From contig NZ_LN776179.1 of NCBI RefSeq assembly GCF_000827595.2, positions 1 through 64,000 on the forward strand: 64,000 nucleotides of DNA, read 5' to 3'. Origin of the DNA: Necropsobacter massiliensis. Its GTDB lineage: Bacteria; Pseudomonadota; Gammaproteobacteria; Enterobacterales; Pasteurellaceae. The position numbers and the translations under genes were made by a program. This document shows positions 29,201 through 39,004 of this stretch, in pieces. The stretch's first letter is position 1. Each line of letters begins with the position of its first letter. Below the pieces are notes generated by a model that saw nothing but the letters and a program-made list of their open reading frames with translations, was not told where the DNA came from and ran no database searches.

Positions 29201-31051
29201 ATGTTAAATCGTTACCCTTTATGGAAGAATATAATGGTGATCCTTGTGGTCGCCATTGGTCTTTTATATTCTCTTCCGAACCTTTACGGCGAAGATCCCG
29301 CCGTACAAATCTCAGGAACCCGCGGACAGGAAGCAAATACCGCACTGCTCAGCGAAGTTCAACAGGTATTAAGCCAAAATCAATTACCGCTTAAATCGAT
29401 CATACTGGAAAACGGTTCTATTTTAGCCCGTTTCAATAACACCGACGATCAGCTGTTAGCGAAAGACAAAATCACCGAAAAATTAGGCAATAATTATTCC
29501 GTCGCCCTTAATCTGGCCCCGGCAACCCCTAAATGGTTAACCGACATCGGTGGCAACCCGATGAAATGGGGCTTAGATTTACGCGGCGGAGTGCGCTTTC
29601 TGATGGAAGTGGATATGAACACCGCATTAGGCAAACGTCAGGAACAGCTACAGGATAACCTGCGTACCGAACTGCGCAAAGAAAAATATCAATACAGCGC
29701 TATTCGCGGTGGCGAAAACTTCACCACACTAGTCACACTGGCTAAACCGGAGCAATTATCCGACGCACAGCGTTTCTTGCGTAAACAACATCCGACCCTT
29801 GAAGTCAACGAAGTTTCAAGCAACACCCTGTCTTTGGGCTTATCCGATACCGCACTGAACGAAGCGCGCGATCATGCCATCGAACAGAACCTGAGCATTC
29901 TGCGTCGCCGTGTGGAAGAATTAGGTGTATCTGAACCGGTGATTCAACGCCAAGGAGCAGAACGTATTGTGGTGGAATTGCCGGGCGTACAGGACACCGC
30001 ACGGGCGAAAGAAATTCTAGGTGCCACGGCGACGCTGGAATTCCGGCTGGTCAACCAAAATGCTAATCTTGAAGCGGCGGCACGCGGTATGGTGCCTTCC
30101 GATTCGGAAGTAAAACTGGATCGTAACGGCAATCCGGTCGTGCTGTACAAGCGTGCAGTTCTCGGCGGCGAACATATCACTAACGCCAGTTCCGGTGTCG
30201 ATCAGAATACTGCCTCTCCACAAGTCAGCGTCACGCTGGACAGCGAAGGCGGTGAGATTATGTCGCAAACTACCAAGCTGAATCTGAAAAAACCGATGGC
30301 TACCTTATATGTGGAATATAAAGACAGCGGTAAAAAAGATGAAAACGGCAAAACCATTCTGGCAAAACACGAAGAAGTGATTAATGTCGCCACCATTCAG
30401 GGACGTTTCGGCAGCCAATTCCAAATCACCGGCATCGACAGCCCAGCAGAAGCGCAAAATCTGTCCGTGTTACTTCGCTCCGGCGCGTTAACCGCACCAA
30501 TCCAAATTGTTGAAGAACGCACTGTCGGTCCGTCGTTAGGTGCACAAAACGTTGAACAAGGTCTGAAAGCCGGCGTTTGGGGGCTGGCTATCGTTATTCT
30601 GTTTATGCTGGTGTACTACAAACTGTTCGGTCTGTTCGCCAATATCGCCTTAATGGCAAACATGGTGCTGCTGGTCGGTTTAATGTCACTGTTGCCGGGC
30701 GCAACCCTGACGATGCCCGGAATTGCCGGTATTATTCTTTCGGTCGGGATGTCCGTTGACGCCAATGTGCTGATTTTTGAACGCATTAAGGAAGAAATGC
30801 GTAACGGTCGTTCCGTTCAACAAGCCATTCACGAAGGCTACAACGGCGCTTTCACCAGTATTTTCGACGCCAACCTCACCACTATTTTGACTGCCGTCGT
30901 GCTGTACGCCGTCGGTACCGGACCGGTGAAAGGGTTTGCCATTACGCTGTCTTTAGGCGTGGCGATTTCAATGTTCACCGCAATTACCGGAACCCGCATG
31001 TTGGTTAACTGGTTGTACGGCGGCAAAAAAGTAGAAAAACTGTCAATTTAA
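29201..31051 (+). CDS. secD: Protein translocase subunit SecD
   Basis: 616-residue inner-membrane protein that, with SecF, uses the proton gradient to pull proteins through SecYEG. It has an N-terminal transmembrane helix, a large periplasmic P1 domain, the [16 protein letters not shown] motif, and five C-terminal helices containing [44 protein letters not shown]. Length matches E. coli SecD (615). It lies 15 bp upstream of secF. Confidence 0.97.
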   Translation: MLNRYPLWKNIMVILVVAIGLLYSLPNLYGEDPAVQISGTRGQEANTALLSEVQQVLSQNQLPLKSIILENGSILARFNNTDDQLLAKDKITEKLGNNYSVALNLAPATPKWLTDIGGNPMKWGLDLRGGVRFLMEVDMNTALGKRQEQLQDNLRTELRKEKYQYSAIRGGENFTTLVTLAKPEQLSDAQRFLRKQHPTLEVNEVSSNTLSLGLSDTALNEARDHAIEQNLSILRRRVEELGVSEPVIQRQGAERIVVELPGVQDTARAKEILGATATLEFRLVNQNANLEAAARGMVPSDSEVKLDRNGNPVVLYKRAVLGGEHITNASSGVDQNTASPQVSVTLDSEGGEIMSQTTKLNLKKPMATLYVEYKDSGKKDENGKTILAKHEEVINVATIQGRFGSQFQITGIDSPAEAQNLSVLLRSGALTAPIQIVEERTVGPSLGAQNVEQGLKAGVWGLAIVILFMLVYYKLFGLFANIALMANMVLLVGLMSLLPGATLTMPGIAGIILSVGMSVDANVLIFERIKEEMRNGRSVQQAIHEGYNGAFTSIFDANLTTILTAVVLYAVGTGPVKGFAITLSLGVAISMFTAITGTRMLVNWLYGGKKVEKLSI

Positions 31052-31066
31052 CGTGAGGATAAGATT

Positions 31067-32035
31067 GTGAGTTTATTAACAAAACAGAAAAAAGTTCACG
31101 AGTTCCAAGGCGTTAAATTACCTTTCGAACTGATTGAATTTATGAAATACCGCAAATGGGGCTACCTGTTTTCGGTGATTGTCATTGCCGTTTGTTTCTT
31201 TTTTATCTTCACCAAAGGCTTTAACTGGGGATTGGATTTTACCGGCGGCACCGTAATTGAAACCCATTTCTCGCAGCCGGCAGAACTGGAGAAAGTGCGC
31301 GCAACCTTAAAAGAAAACGGCATTGAAAGTGCGTTGGTACAAACCACCGGCGGCGTGCGTGATGTAATGATCCGCCTGCCGGCAACCGCCAGCGATGCGG
31401 AAATCGGCAATAAAATTCAAACCATGCTCGGCAAATTGGATAATAACATCCAAATTCGCAGCGTGGAATTTGTCGGTCCGAATGTCGGCGAAGAACTGAC
31501 TCAAGGCGCTATTTACGCCACCTTAGCCACGCTACTGATGTTGCTCGGTTATGTCGGAATGCGTTTTGAATGGCGCTTAGGCACCGGCGGCGTATTGGCG
31601 CTAGCGCACGATGTGATCGTAACGCTGGGCGTGTTTTCCTATCTGCAAATTGAAATGGATCTCACCTTTGTGGCGGCGATTCTTTCTGTGGTCGGCTATT
31701 CACTGAACGACAGTATCGTCGTATTCGACCGCGTGCGTGAAAACTTTCGTAAAATCCGCCGTATCGGAACGATGGATGTGATTGATATTTCCTTGACGCA
31801 AACCTTGTCAAGAACTCTGATGACGTCAATCACTACCCTGTTTGTGGTTATCGCGCTGTTCGCATTCGGCGGACCGACCATCCACAGCTTCTCATTGGCA
31901 TTATTGATCGGTATCGGTTTCGGTACTTACTCTTCAATTTTCGTTGCTATTGCGATTGCTTTTGATCTCGGCTTAAAACGCGAACATATGATCGTTCAAA
32001 AGGTAGATAAAGACGCAATTGACGAAATGCCGTAA
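31067..32035 (+). CDS. secF: Protein translocase subunit SecF
   Basis: 322-residue partner of SecD with six transmembrane segments. Motifs are GLDFTGGTVIE near residue 60 and VVGYSLNDSIVVFDRVRENFRK near residue 210. Translation starts at GTG (31067) preceded by GTGAGGATAAG. It is the last gene of the yajC-secDF group and ends before two stacked terminators. Confidence 0.96.
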   Translation: MSLLTKQKKVHEFQGVKLPFELIEFMKYRKWGYLFSVIVIAVCFFFIFTKGFNWGLDFTGGTVIETHFSQPAELEKVRATLKENGIESALVQTTGGVRDVMIRLPATASDAEIGNKIQTMLGKLDNNIQIRSVEFVGPNVGEELTQGAIYATLATLLMLLGYVGMRFEWRLGTGGVLALAHDVIVTLGVFSYLQIEMDLTFVAAILSVVGYSLNDSIVVFDRVRENFRKIRRIGTMDVIDISLTQTLSRTLMTSITTLFVVIALFAFGGPTIHSFSLALLIGIGFGTYSSIFVAIAIAFDLGLKREHMIVQKVDKDAIDEMP

Positions 32036-32041
32036 AATTTC

Positions 32042-32067
32042 ACCGCACTTTTAAACCAAAGTGCGGT
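32042..32067 (+). terminator. USS-pair hairpin after secF
   Basis: ACCGCACTTT and AAAGTGCGGT form a 10-bp stem with a 6-nt loop. The T-tract is poor, and a second, better terminator follows at 32095. Confidence 0.6.
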
Positions 32068-32094
32068 CTAATTTAACGTTGTTTATTCACGCTT

Positions 32095-32117
32095 AAACCC
32101 GATTTAGTCGGGTTTTG
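32095..32117 (+). terminator. Intrinsic terminator between secF and slt
   Basis: AAACCCGA, short loop, TCGGGTTTT, then GT. It lies between the USS hairpin and the slt start. Confidence 0.8.
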
Positions 32118-32139
32118 TGCTATTTAACAGGAATACATT

Positions 32140-34296
32140 ATGCATGCAAAACGGCTTTTACTAGGGCTTCTGTTTTCATCAAGCGCCTGTGTGAGCTTGG
32201 CGGCGTATAACCAAAGCGCAACGGTAACAGTCCAAAATCCGACCGCACAAGTGTCATCGGAACAAATATCCGCCGCTTCAGCAAGCCAGCAAGCGCGCGA
32301 TCCGAATTCAACCGCACAAAAAATCAGCGCGCTGGAACAAGCAATCCAGCGCCTACAAAAGGTCCAGCAGACACAACAACGTCTTGCCCGACAACGCGCC
32401 GATTACCAGCGGCTGAGTCAAATGTTAAGCGCATCTTCCAGCGAGAATACCCGTCGCATTGCACGAGATTTATTGGCAGGATTAACCGATTATCCGCTTT
32501 ATCCTTACGCCGCATATCAGTTGCTTAACGCCAACCAAGACAATATCACGTTGGCTGAAATTCTCGCCTTCCATCAACAAAATCCAAATTTTTCTGTGAC
32601 GGAGCTCAGCACTAACTGGCTGCAACAGCAGCAGAAAAATCGCAACTGGCGAGAGATTCTGAATAACGCCGAATCGCTGCCGTCGGATCAACGCAGCCGT
32701 TGTATTGTCATACAGGCAAGACAGGAAATCGCCAAAACGGATAAAAAACAGACCGCACTTTCCGCCCAAGATCTCACCCAACTTTGGCTGACCGGCAACA
32801 GTCTGCCGAGACAGTGCGATCCGCTGTTGGAGCAATGGTCAAAAACCGGCGGCATCACACCTGAGCTGGTTAAACAGCGTGCCTTGCTAGCATTTGAAAA
32901 AAACAACGGCAATCTGATTACGCATCTGGAAAGACAGGCGGCTGACGATACACTGAAAAAGTGGCTGGCGGATCTCAACCAACTACTGAACGCGCCGCAG
33001 AATCTGCACAATCCACAAAATACGTTTTATATTGACAAATTATCGCCGCATAACGCCGAACACAAACGCCTGTTGCTGACCATAGTCCCGGCGTTCATTA
33101 ACAAATTAACAGAAACAGAGCTATCCGCCACCGCACCCTTTGCCGTATTTGCCGAGTGGGCGGAACGTTTTGCTTTAACGCCAGCGCAAACCGCGCAGTG
33201 GAAAAAACGCTTGCTCGGTCGGATTTTTGATACAGACGATGTCAAGCTACAGCAATGGCGGGACAGTGCATTATTGAATTTAAAAGACGATGGGCTGCTG
33301 GAACGGCGCATTCGCCTCGCCATTCGCCAACAAAGCGAAATAGCACCTTGGCTACAGGCCCTGTCGGATAAAGCCGCCGCCAAAGATGAATGGCGTTACT
33401 GGTCGGCAAAAGTCTTGCAAAAACAAGGGAAAAATGTACAGGCTCGCGCTATCTTGCAGGCGATGCAAAAAGATGCCGCCGGTTTTTACCCGATGCTGGC
33501 GGCTGAAGAACTGGGCATTGACTATCAACCGCAAATGAAAGCACCGACAGCAACGCAAACTCAAACCGAGGTTGCTCAACAATATGCTGAACCGCTGACC
33601 CGCATTCAGGAATTGCGCAAGGTTAACGATACGGCAAACTCTAACCGCGAATGGCGGCAGTTACTTGAACGCGCGGATTTCGAGCAAAAATTGCAGCTGG
33701 CGGAATACGCCGGACAACAGCAATGGTACGATTTGCAGGTGGAAGCCACCATTCGGGCAAAAGCGTGGGAATTCATTCCATTACGTCTGCCAAATGCTTA
33801 TCAGGACTGGTTTGATCTGTTCCTAAAAGATAAAAAAATCGACCGCACTTTCGCCATGGCAATCAGTCGGCAAGAAAGCGCATGGCGCCCCGATGTCTCT
33901 TCCTCCGCTGATGCGCGCGGATTAATGCAGCTGCTGCCAGCGACCGCCAAACTGACCGCGCAGAAATTCCGCCTACCGTATAGCAATGATAAGCAACTGT
34001 TCGATCCGTTTATCAATATTATGCTGGGAACCGCCCATTTGCAGGAATTGTACGATCGCTACGGCAATAACCGTATATTAATCGCCGCGGCCTATAATGC
34101 CGGTGCACGACGCGTTGACAGCTGGCTGGAAAAATCTGCCAGCAAGCTGAGCATGGCGGAATTTATTGCATCAATTCCGTTCTACGAAACCCGCGGCTAT
34201 GTACAAAATGTGCTGACTTATGCCTATTATTATCAATTATTGCAAAATCGTCCGATACAAAAATTTACCCAACAGGAATATAATCGATTATACTAG
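32140..34296 (+). CDS. slt: Soluble lytic murein transglycosylase
   Basis: 718-residue periplasmic enzyme that cleaves peptidoglycan glycan strands and forms 1,6-anhydro-muropeptides. A signal peptide ends near SLAAY (about residue 22). A long helical superhelix typical of Slt70 fills the middle. The catalytic lysozyme-like domain starts near residue 560 with AISRQESAWRPDVSSSADARGLMQLLPATAK, catalytic Glu near residue 579, and ends with AAYNAGARRVDSWL. The Q-rich stretch at residues 20-95 is variable. trpR follows after 30 bp, as in other gamma-proteobacteria. Confidence 0.95.
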   Translation: MHAKRLLLGLLFSSSACVSLAAYNQSATVTVQNPTAQVSSEQISAASASQQARDPNSTAQKISALEQAIQRLQKVQQTQQRLARQRADYQRLSQMLSASSSENTRRIARDLLAGLTDYPLYPYAAYQLLNANQDNITLAEILAFHQQNPNFSVTELSTNWLQQQQKNRNWREILNNAESLPSDQRSRCIVIQARQEIAKTDKKQTALSAQDLTQLWLTGNSLPRQCDPLLEQWSKTGGITPELVKQRALLAFEKNNGNLITHLERQAADDTLKKWLADLNQLLNAPQNLHNPQNTFYIDKLSPHNAEHKRLLLTIVPAFINKLTETELSATAPFAVFAEWAERFALTPAQTAQWKKRLLGRIFDTDDVKLQQWRDSALLNLKDDGLLERRIRLAIRQQSEIAPWLQALSDKAAAKDEWRYWSAKVLQKQGKNVQARAILQAMQKDAAGFYPMLAAEELGIDYQPQMKAPTATQTQTEVAQQYAEPLTRIQELRKVNDTANSNREWRQLLERADFEQKLQLAEYAGQQQWYDLQVEATIRAKAWEFIPLRLPNAYQDWFDLFLKDKKIDRTFAMAISRQESAWRPDVSSSADARGLMQLLPATAKLTAQKFRLPYSNDKQLFDPFINIMLGTAHLQELYDRYGNNRILIAAAYNAGARRVDSWLEKSASKLSMAEFIASIPFYETRGYVQNVLTYAYYYQLLQNRPIQKFTQQEYNRLY

Positions 34297-34326
34297 TGCA
34301 ACAGTACTATGCTATGAGGGAAATTT

Positions 34327-34635
34327 ATGTATGTAAGTCGTAATATGGCACAGTGGCGCGCATTTATTACTATTTTGCGCCACGCCTTTGAACAGGGGAA
34401 AGAACAGGAGCTGCTGACCCTGCTGTTGACGGCGGATGAACGGGACGCCGTGGGATTGCGGTTACAAATCGTTGCTCAATTACTAGACAAAGCGTTGCCG
34501 CAGCGGGAAATTCAACAAAATTTGAATACTAGCGCCGCCACCATTACACGCGGATCGAATATGATCAAAACCATGCCGCCTGATTTTATGCAATGGGTAA
34601 AAGAACAGCTTGATGGGCAAACGGAAGAAGATTAA
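34327..34635 (+). CDS. trpR: Trp operon repressor
   Basis: 102-residue all-helical repressor that binds trp operators when loaded with tryptophan. The helix-turn-helix [25 protein letters not shown] and the Trp-pocket segment [17 protein letters not shown] are recognisable, and length matches E. coli TrpR (108). The gene's 3' end overlaps the mtgA reading frame by 23 bp. An imperfect palindrome resembling a Trp operator covers the slt stop codon just upstream. Confidence 0.93.
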   Translation: MYVSRNMAQWRAFITILRHAFEQGKEQELLTLLLTADERDAVGLRLQIVAQLLDKALPQREIQQNLNTSAATITRGSNMIKTMPPDFMQWVKEQLDGQTEED

Positions 34636-35335
34636 TGTGCGAAAAACAGTTCGCTTACTGAAACAAAACAGCTGGCGCTGGCTGTGCCGTCTGGTATTAT
34701 TATGCTGCGGTATCACCTTGTTTTTTCGTTTTGTGCCCGTTCCGTTCTCTGCTTACATGGCGCAACAGAAAATCGCTCATCTCCTACAATGGGAAAGCTA
34801 CGAACTGCATTATCGCTGGACCAGTATTGAAAATATCGCATGGCAAATGCAGCTTGCTGTGATTGCCGCTGAAGATCAGGTCTTTCCGGAACATTATGGC
34901 TTCGACTGGCAGGCAATTGAAAGCGCATTCAGGCATAATCAACACTCAACACGGATTCGCGGCGCCTCGACCATTTCGCAGCAAACGGCGAAAAACCTTT
35001 ATTTGTGGCACGGTCAAAGCTGGCTGCGTAAAGGGCTGGAAGTGCCCGCCACGCTAATGCTTGAATTGCTGTGGTCAAAACGACGGATTTTAGAAGTCTA
35101 TTTAAATATTGCCGAATTCGGTAACGGTATTTTCGGCGTTGAAGCTGCCAGCCGGCATTACTTCAAAAAATCGGCAAAACAGCTGACTCAACAGGAAGCG
35201 GCGCTGCTTGCCGCAGTGCTACCGAATCCGCTGTTATTTAAGGTCAACCGACCTTCTGCCTATGTTCAACAACGACAACGCTGGATAATCCGGCAAATGA
35301 ACGCATTAGGCAAACATTATCTGCAACAACTGTAA
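34613..35335 (+). CDS. mtgA: Monofunctional peptidoglycan glycosyltransferase MtgA
   Basis: 240-residue membrane-anchored GT51 enzyme that polymerises lipid II. One transmembrane segment (about residues 17-40) precedes the GT51 motifs [17 protein letters not shown] (catalytic Glu), [46 protein letters not shown] and [11 protein letters not shown]. The ATG at 34613 overlaps trpR; a GTG at 34637 has the better ribosome binding site (GGAAGAAG) and would shorten the protein by eight residues. Confidence 0.93.
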   Translation: MGKRKKINVRKTVRLLKQNSWRWLCRLVLLCCGITLFFRFVPVPFSAYMAQQKIAHLLQWESYELHYRWTSIENIAWQMQLAVIAAEDQVFPEHYGFDWQAIESAFRHNQHSTRIRGASTISQQTAKNLYLWHGQSWLRKGLEVPATLMLELLWSKRRILEVYLNIAEFGNGIFGVEAASRHYFKKSAKQLTQQEAALLAAVLPNPLLFKVNRPSAYVQQRQRWIIRQMNALGKHYLQQL

Positions 35336-35346
35336 GGAGTAAAGTT

Positions 35347-36093
35347 ATGACTGTTCTCGTTACCGGCGCATCTGCCGGTTTTGGTAAAGCGATCTGCACC
35401 GCGTTTGTTAATGCAGGCTATCAAGTTATCGGCGCTGCACGTCGCACGGATAAATTACAGGCGTTAAAACAGGAATTAGGCGATCATTTTTATCCGTTGC
35501 AAATGGATGTCTCTGATCCTGCAAACATTGACAGCGCACTTGCTCAACTGCCTGAAAATCTAAAAAATATTGAGTTATTGGTGAACAATGCCGGCCTGGC
35601 TTTAGGGTTAGAACCCGCGCATCAGGCGGATTTCAATGACTGGCAGACGATGATCAACACCAATATCGTCGGACTGACCTATCTGACCCGTCAAATCTTG
35701 CCGCAAATGGTCAAGCGCAATCAAGGACACATTATAAATCTGGGTTCCATCGCCGGTACCTATCCTTATCCGGGCGGTAACGTGTACGGCGCGACCAAAG
35801 CCTTCGTCGAACAATTCAGTTTAAATTTACGCGCCGACTTAGCCGGCACGCAAATCCGAGTTTCCAATATTGAACCGGGACTATGCGGTGGAACGGAATT
35901 CTCCAACGTACGCTTTAAAGGCGACGACGCCAAAGCCGCGGGGCTATATCAAAATGTGGACTACATTCGACCGGAAGACATCGCCAATACGATTTTATGG
36001 ATTTATCAACAGCCTGCGCATGTAAATATTAACCGTATTGAGATCATGCCGGTAGCCCAAACTTTCTCGCCGCTGGCTGTCAGCCGTAAATAA
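35347..36093 (+). CDS. ydfG: Short-chain dehydrogenase YdfG (NADP-dependent 3-hydroxy acid dehydrogenase)
   Basis: 248-residue classical SDR close to E. coli YdfG, which oxidises L-allo-threonine, serine and 3-hydroxypropionate-type acids. Cofactor loop TGASAGFGKAI with the basic AARRTDK implying NADP preference; NNAGLALGLEPAHQ; catalytic Ser in NLGSIAGTYPYPGG and YxxxK in YGATKAF; then EPGLCGGTEFSNVRFKGDD. AAGGAG precedes the ATG. It follows mtgA by 11 bp. Confidence 0.94.
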   Translation: MTVLVTGASAGFGKAICTAFVNAGYQVIGAARRTDKLQALKQELGDHFYPLQMDVSDPANIDSALAQLPENLKNIELLVNNAGLALGLEPAHQADFNDWQTMINTNIVGLTYLTRQILPQMVKRNQGHIINLGSIAGTYPYPGGNVYGATKAFVEQFSLNLRADLAGTQIRVSNIEPGLCGGTEFSNVRFKGDDAKAAGLYQNVDYIRPEDIANTILWIYQQPAHVNINRIEIMPVAQTFSPLAVSRK

Positions 36094-36138
36094 TAATTCG
36101 CATGTAGAAAGTGCGGTTTTAGGCTACCCTGTAAAAAC

Positions 36139-36333
36139 TTAGGGCGTCACATGCTCCTCAAGGAATAGGTGAATGCTGACAACCGCACAATAACGCTCTG
36201 ATTTATCCCTCAAAGGAGAAGTTACATATTCTTTCTTTAATAAATCAGCTCATGGCTTAAGCACGTTGGCTCCATTCGCATAGCTTAGAATTTTTTAAAC
36301 ATAGACTTCATTTGATTCCAATAAAAATTTCAT
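36139..36333 (-). pseudogene. Degenerate coding relic, possibly the end of a WYL-domain regulator
   Basis: In one minus-strand frame, 65 codons read as protein-like text broken by two in-frame stops: MKFLLESNEVYV, stop, KILSYANGANVLKP, stop, ADLLKKEYVTSPLRDKSERY and further. The middle part resembles the C-terminal end of WYL-domain regulators (a ...ILSYG..VEVL.P..L... pattern). There is no intact gene here and no clear function. It fills the gap between ydfG and the dms operon. The rest of the gap holds two USS copies (about 36109 and 36341). Identification is tentative. Confidence 0.35.
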
Positions 36334-36355
36334 AAAAAAAACCGCACTTTTGCGC

Positions 36356-36910
36356 TTATAAATTGCGCTCCCAATTTTGAAGTTTTAACCTGATTGCCTG
36401 AACAAAGCAACTTATTTGACACTGACCGCAACCATTGCATCGTTCAGTATCAAGCTGTAAATCTGACAAAATCGCTTGTTTCGGGCAATCTTGCTGGCAT
36501 TGTTGGCAAGGTTGCCCTTGCTTTTGCAGGCAATTTTCTAAAAACTGCGGACGCCAATGAGTATCGGCAGGAAAGGCAATGTGCAATGCTTGAGTTGGGC
36601 AAGCGTTGGCGCAGGCTTGGCAAAAATCACAAGCCGAAAAATCCACCTGAAACGCTGCTTTGCCTTGTTGTATTTGAATTAAACCGTAAGGACAAGCGGC
36701 TTCACATTGACCGCAGCCCGAGCAAATATCAAAAAATAAATGAGCGGGCGCGGCAAAAGGTGGGCGAGCTTGATGAGATTGCGCTGAATTTTGGTTCGAA
36801 TTTTGTGCCGCAGCAGGCGAAAACATGCCGCGAAATAAACCTCGGCGAGAAATGCGATGGTGGTTTAAATAGGCTTGATAATATTTTTCGTCTTTTGGCG
36901 GCACAGTCAT
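36356..36910 (-). CDS. NapF-like ferredoxin-type protein of the dms operon
   Basis: 184 residues. N-terminal ISRRGLFRGMFS is typical of NapF. Three cysteine clusters follow: CSGCGQCEAACP, CDFCQACANACP and CNGCGQCQISC, plus CQQCQQDCP; together these can hold three or four [4Fe-4S] centres. It is the last gene of the dmsABCD operon, 22 bp after dmsD. NapF helps cytoplasmic maturation of the molybdoenzyme NapA, so here it may assist DmsA maturation or cluster delivery. A napF-like gene after dmsD is also found in Haemophilus. Confidence 0.85.
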   Translation of the reverse strand: MTVPPKDEKYYQAYLNHHRISRRGLFRGMFSPAAAQNSNQNSAQSHQARPPFAAPAHLFFDICSGCGQCEAACPYGLIQIQQGKAAFQVDFSACDFCQACANACPTQALHIAFPADTHWRPQFLENCLQKQGQPCQQCQQDCPKQAILSDLQLDTERCNGCGQCQISCFVQAIRLKLQNWERNL

Positions 36911-36931
36911 GATGTTTCCTTCGTGGCGCGT

Positions 36932-37525
36932 TTAGCGATAAAGCGGCAATGTTTCCGGTTCAAGCGCCAGCTCCCTTTGCCACGTTTGTAAGCTTTCTTT
37001 GGTTAATTGCGCCAAATTGCGATAAAAGGAGGAAATGCGCTGCGCAATCATCAAATCTAAAAATCGATAAGCCCAAGGCAAAAAATGTTGCGCTAAAAAT
37101 GGTGTGATAAGCGCTTGATGTTGCTCACTTAAATAAGCGGTCAAAAACAACATTAAGCCAATGTGATCTTCCGGCGCATGGTCCGGTGCCACAAAATGAA
37201 GTTGGTTTTGTTGCAAAAATTCACGCAACTTCAACAAAGATTCGCCAAAAATCACACCATCTTTATCTAAATATACTGAGCCCCAAGGCGGTGCGGGCAG
37301 CGCATTCGGACCGATAAATAAGGCTTGATATTGTTGCGCCAGGGTCTCTAAATCCGCTTCAAAAAGTGCGGGTGTTTTTTGCGCTGTTTTGAACACCCAA
37401 TTATCTTGCCAATTTTCTTGCTGAAAGAAATCAAGGACTTGCTCATTGCGTGGATCGTCGGGGGCGTAATAAAACAGCGAGCCGAGTAATCGGCCGCTGA
37501 TAGCAATTTTCGGATGAATGTCCAT
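36932..37525 (-). CDS. dmsD: DmsD, Tat proofreading chaperone (TorD family)
   Basis: 197-residue helical chaperone that binds the twin-arginine leader of DmsA until the cofactor is inserted. Family markers: LGSLFYYAPDDPRNEQVLDFFQ, YQALFIGPNALPAPPWGSVYLDKDGVIFGES and PEDHIGLMLFLTAYL. It lies between dmsC and the NapF-like gene in the operon. Confidence 0.9.
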   Translation of the reverse strand: MDIHPKIAISGRLLGSLFYYAPDDPRNEQVLDFFQQENWQDNWVFKTAQKTPALFEADLETLAQQYQALFIGPNALPAPPWGSVYLDKDGVIFGESLLKLREFLQQNQLHFVAPDHAPEDHIGLMLFLTAYLSEQHQALITPFLAQHFLPWAYRFLDLMIAQRISSFYRNLAQLTKESLQTWQRELALEPETLPLYR

Positions 37526-37541
37526 TCCTAACCCTTAAAAC

Positions 37542-38372
37542 TTAACCGTTAATCGCCATGCCCTGCGTGAGGTGTACGGCATAAAACAGCGCTCGGCCAA
37601 TAAATTCTGCAACGATGACTAAAATCGCAGCAAAATATAAAGTGGCAGTGTTCGGCGCTTTAAGAATGAGCCAAGTGGCCAAACCAAGCAAGCTAAAACG
37701 TAACGCCGTTAAAGGGGCATAATCCGGCACAAGGTTAAGCGCCGATTGAATGGCGGATTGGGTTTGCGCTAAATGTTGCAATTGATACACCGCACAAATG
37801 ATCACCAGCACAAAGGCCACAAAATACACCACCGGGAAGCCTTTTAGGCAATAATTTGCCTCTGGGTTATTGGCTAAAAATGCATAAGCCAAAGCACTTC
37901 CACCCAATACCAGCGTTAAATAAAATTGCCAACTGGTGAGGCTGGTATGCCAAGTCGGCACTGTTGGAATTTGGTATAAATTAGCCATCATATACATAAA
38001 CACTAAGCCCAAAAGTGCGGTACAAATTGCGCCGATTTTAAGCAATGAAGCAGACAGTTTATGGAGAATCGCTAACAACCAATAAATACCTGCCGCGGCA
38101 AAGAATAATGCGCCCGTTGCAATTTCATTACTCAACATGGATTGCCCCACTCTGTTGAGCGAATTAAAGGCACGCCATGGCGAACCTAAATGCAACACTG
38201 AAGCAATAAAACCAATAGCCAATAAAATCAATAAGATAAATTGACCTCGAACAATATGCTGCTGTCCATTTTGGGTTTGACATAGCGCCACAGCACACAA
38301 TAGCCAAGCGCCCACTACCACTTGTGCAAGGACGGTAAAAATAATTAAAGGAAGTTCATGTAATCCGTTCAT
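37542..38372 (-). CDS. dmsC: DmsC, membrane anchor subunit of DMSO reductase
   Basis: 276-residue integral membrane protein with about eight hydrophobic segments that oxidises menaquinol and passes electrons to DmsB. Typical blocks are NGLHELPLIIFTVLAQVVVGAW at the start and LHLGSPWRAFNSLNRVGQSMLSNEI near residue 60. The 3' end nearly touches dmsD; the 5' end is 1 bp from dmsB. It contains the only perfect USS inside the structural dms genes (about 38011). Confidence 0.92.
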   Translation of the reverse strand: MNGLHELPLIIFTVLAQVVVGAWLLCAVALCQTQNGQQHIVRGQFILLILLAIGFIASVLHLGSPWRAFNSLNRVGQSMLSNEIATGALFFAAAGIYWLLAILHKLSASLLKIGAICTALLGLVFMYMMANLYQIPTVPTWHTSLTSWQFYLTLVLGGSALAYAFLANNPEANYCLKGFPVVYFVAFVLVIICAVYQLQHLAQTQSAIQSALNLVPDYAPLTALRFSLLGLATWLILKAPNTATLYFAAILVIVAEFIGRALFYAVHLTQGMAING

Positions 38373-38373
38373 C

Positions 38374-38994
38374 TTACACCTCTCTTGGATTGCCTAAAAA
38401 GCCGGCTTGATCGCCACTTAAACAAGCATGTTTATTGGCTTTCACCACTAAATTTGGGCTGGTTAATACTGCTGGTGGAAGTGGCGCAATAGAGGCTTCG
38501 GTGCCATATTTGGCTCGTAATTCCTCAATGGGCGCAAAATCCAAGGCTCGCAACGGGCAGGCCTCCACACAAATGGGTTTTTGCCCTGCTTTGACTCTGG
38601 AATAGCAGCCGTCACATTTGGTCATGCAACCTTTTTTAACGTCGTATTGCGGCGCATCATAAGGGCAAGCCATGTGGCAATAACGACAACCGATACAGGT
38701 TTGCTCGTTCACAATCACAAAACCATCGGTATTTTTGTGCATGGCGCCACTTGGGCACACCTTCACACAAGCAGGGTTTTCGCAATGGTTACAAGAAATG
38801 GACATGTAATAAGCAAAGACATTTTGTTGATAACAGCCGTCTTTGTCCTGTGACCATTCGCCACCCGTGTATTCATAAATACGACGGAAATTTACTTCGG
38901 TATCTAAATCTTTGTAATCTTTACAGGCTAACTCGCAAGTTTTACAACCGGTGCAGCGCTCGGAGTCAAAATAAAAACCATATTGTTCGCTCAT
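38374..38994 (-). CDS. dmsB: DmsB, iron-sulfur subunit of DMSO reductase
   Basis: 206-residue electron-transfer subunit with four [4Fe-4S] binding clusters: CTGCKTCELACKDYKD, CNHCENPACVKVCPSGAM, CIGCRYCHMACPYDAPQYD and CDGCYSRVKAGQKPICVEACP. It links DmsC to the molybdenum site in DmsA. Eleven bp downstream of dmsA. Confidence 0.95.
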   Translation of the reverse strand: MSEQYGFYFDSERCTGCKTCELACKDYKDLDTEVNFRRIYEYTGGEWSQDKDGCYQQNVFAYYMSISCNHCENPACVKVCPSGAMHKNTDGFVIVNEQTCIGCRYCHMACPYDAPQYDVKKGCMTKCDGCYSRVKAGQKPICVEACPLRALDFAPIEELRAKYGTEASIAPLPPAVLTSPNLVVKANKHACLSGDQAGFLGNPREV

Positions 38995-39004
38995 TTTTCA
39001 CTCC

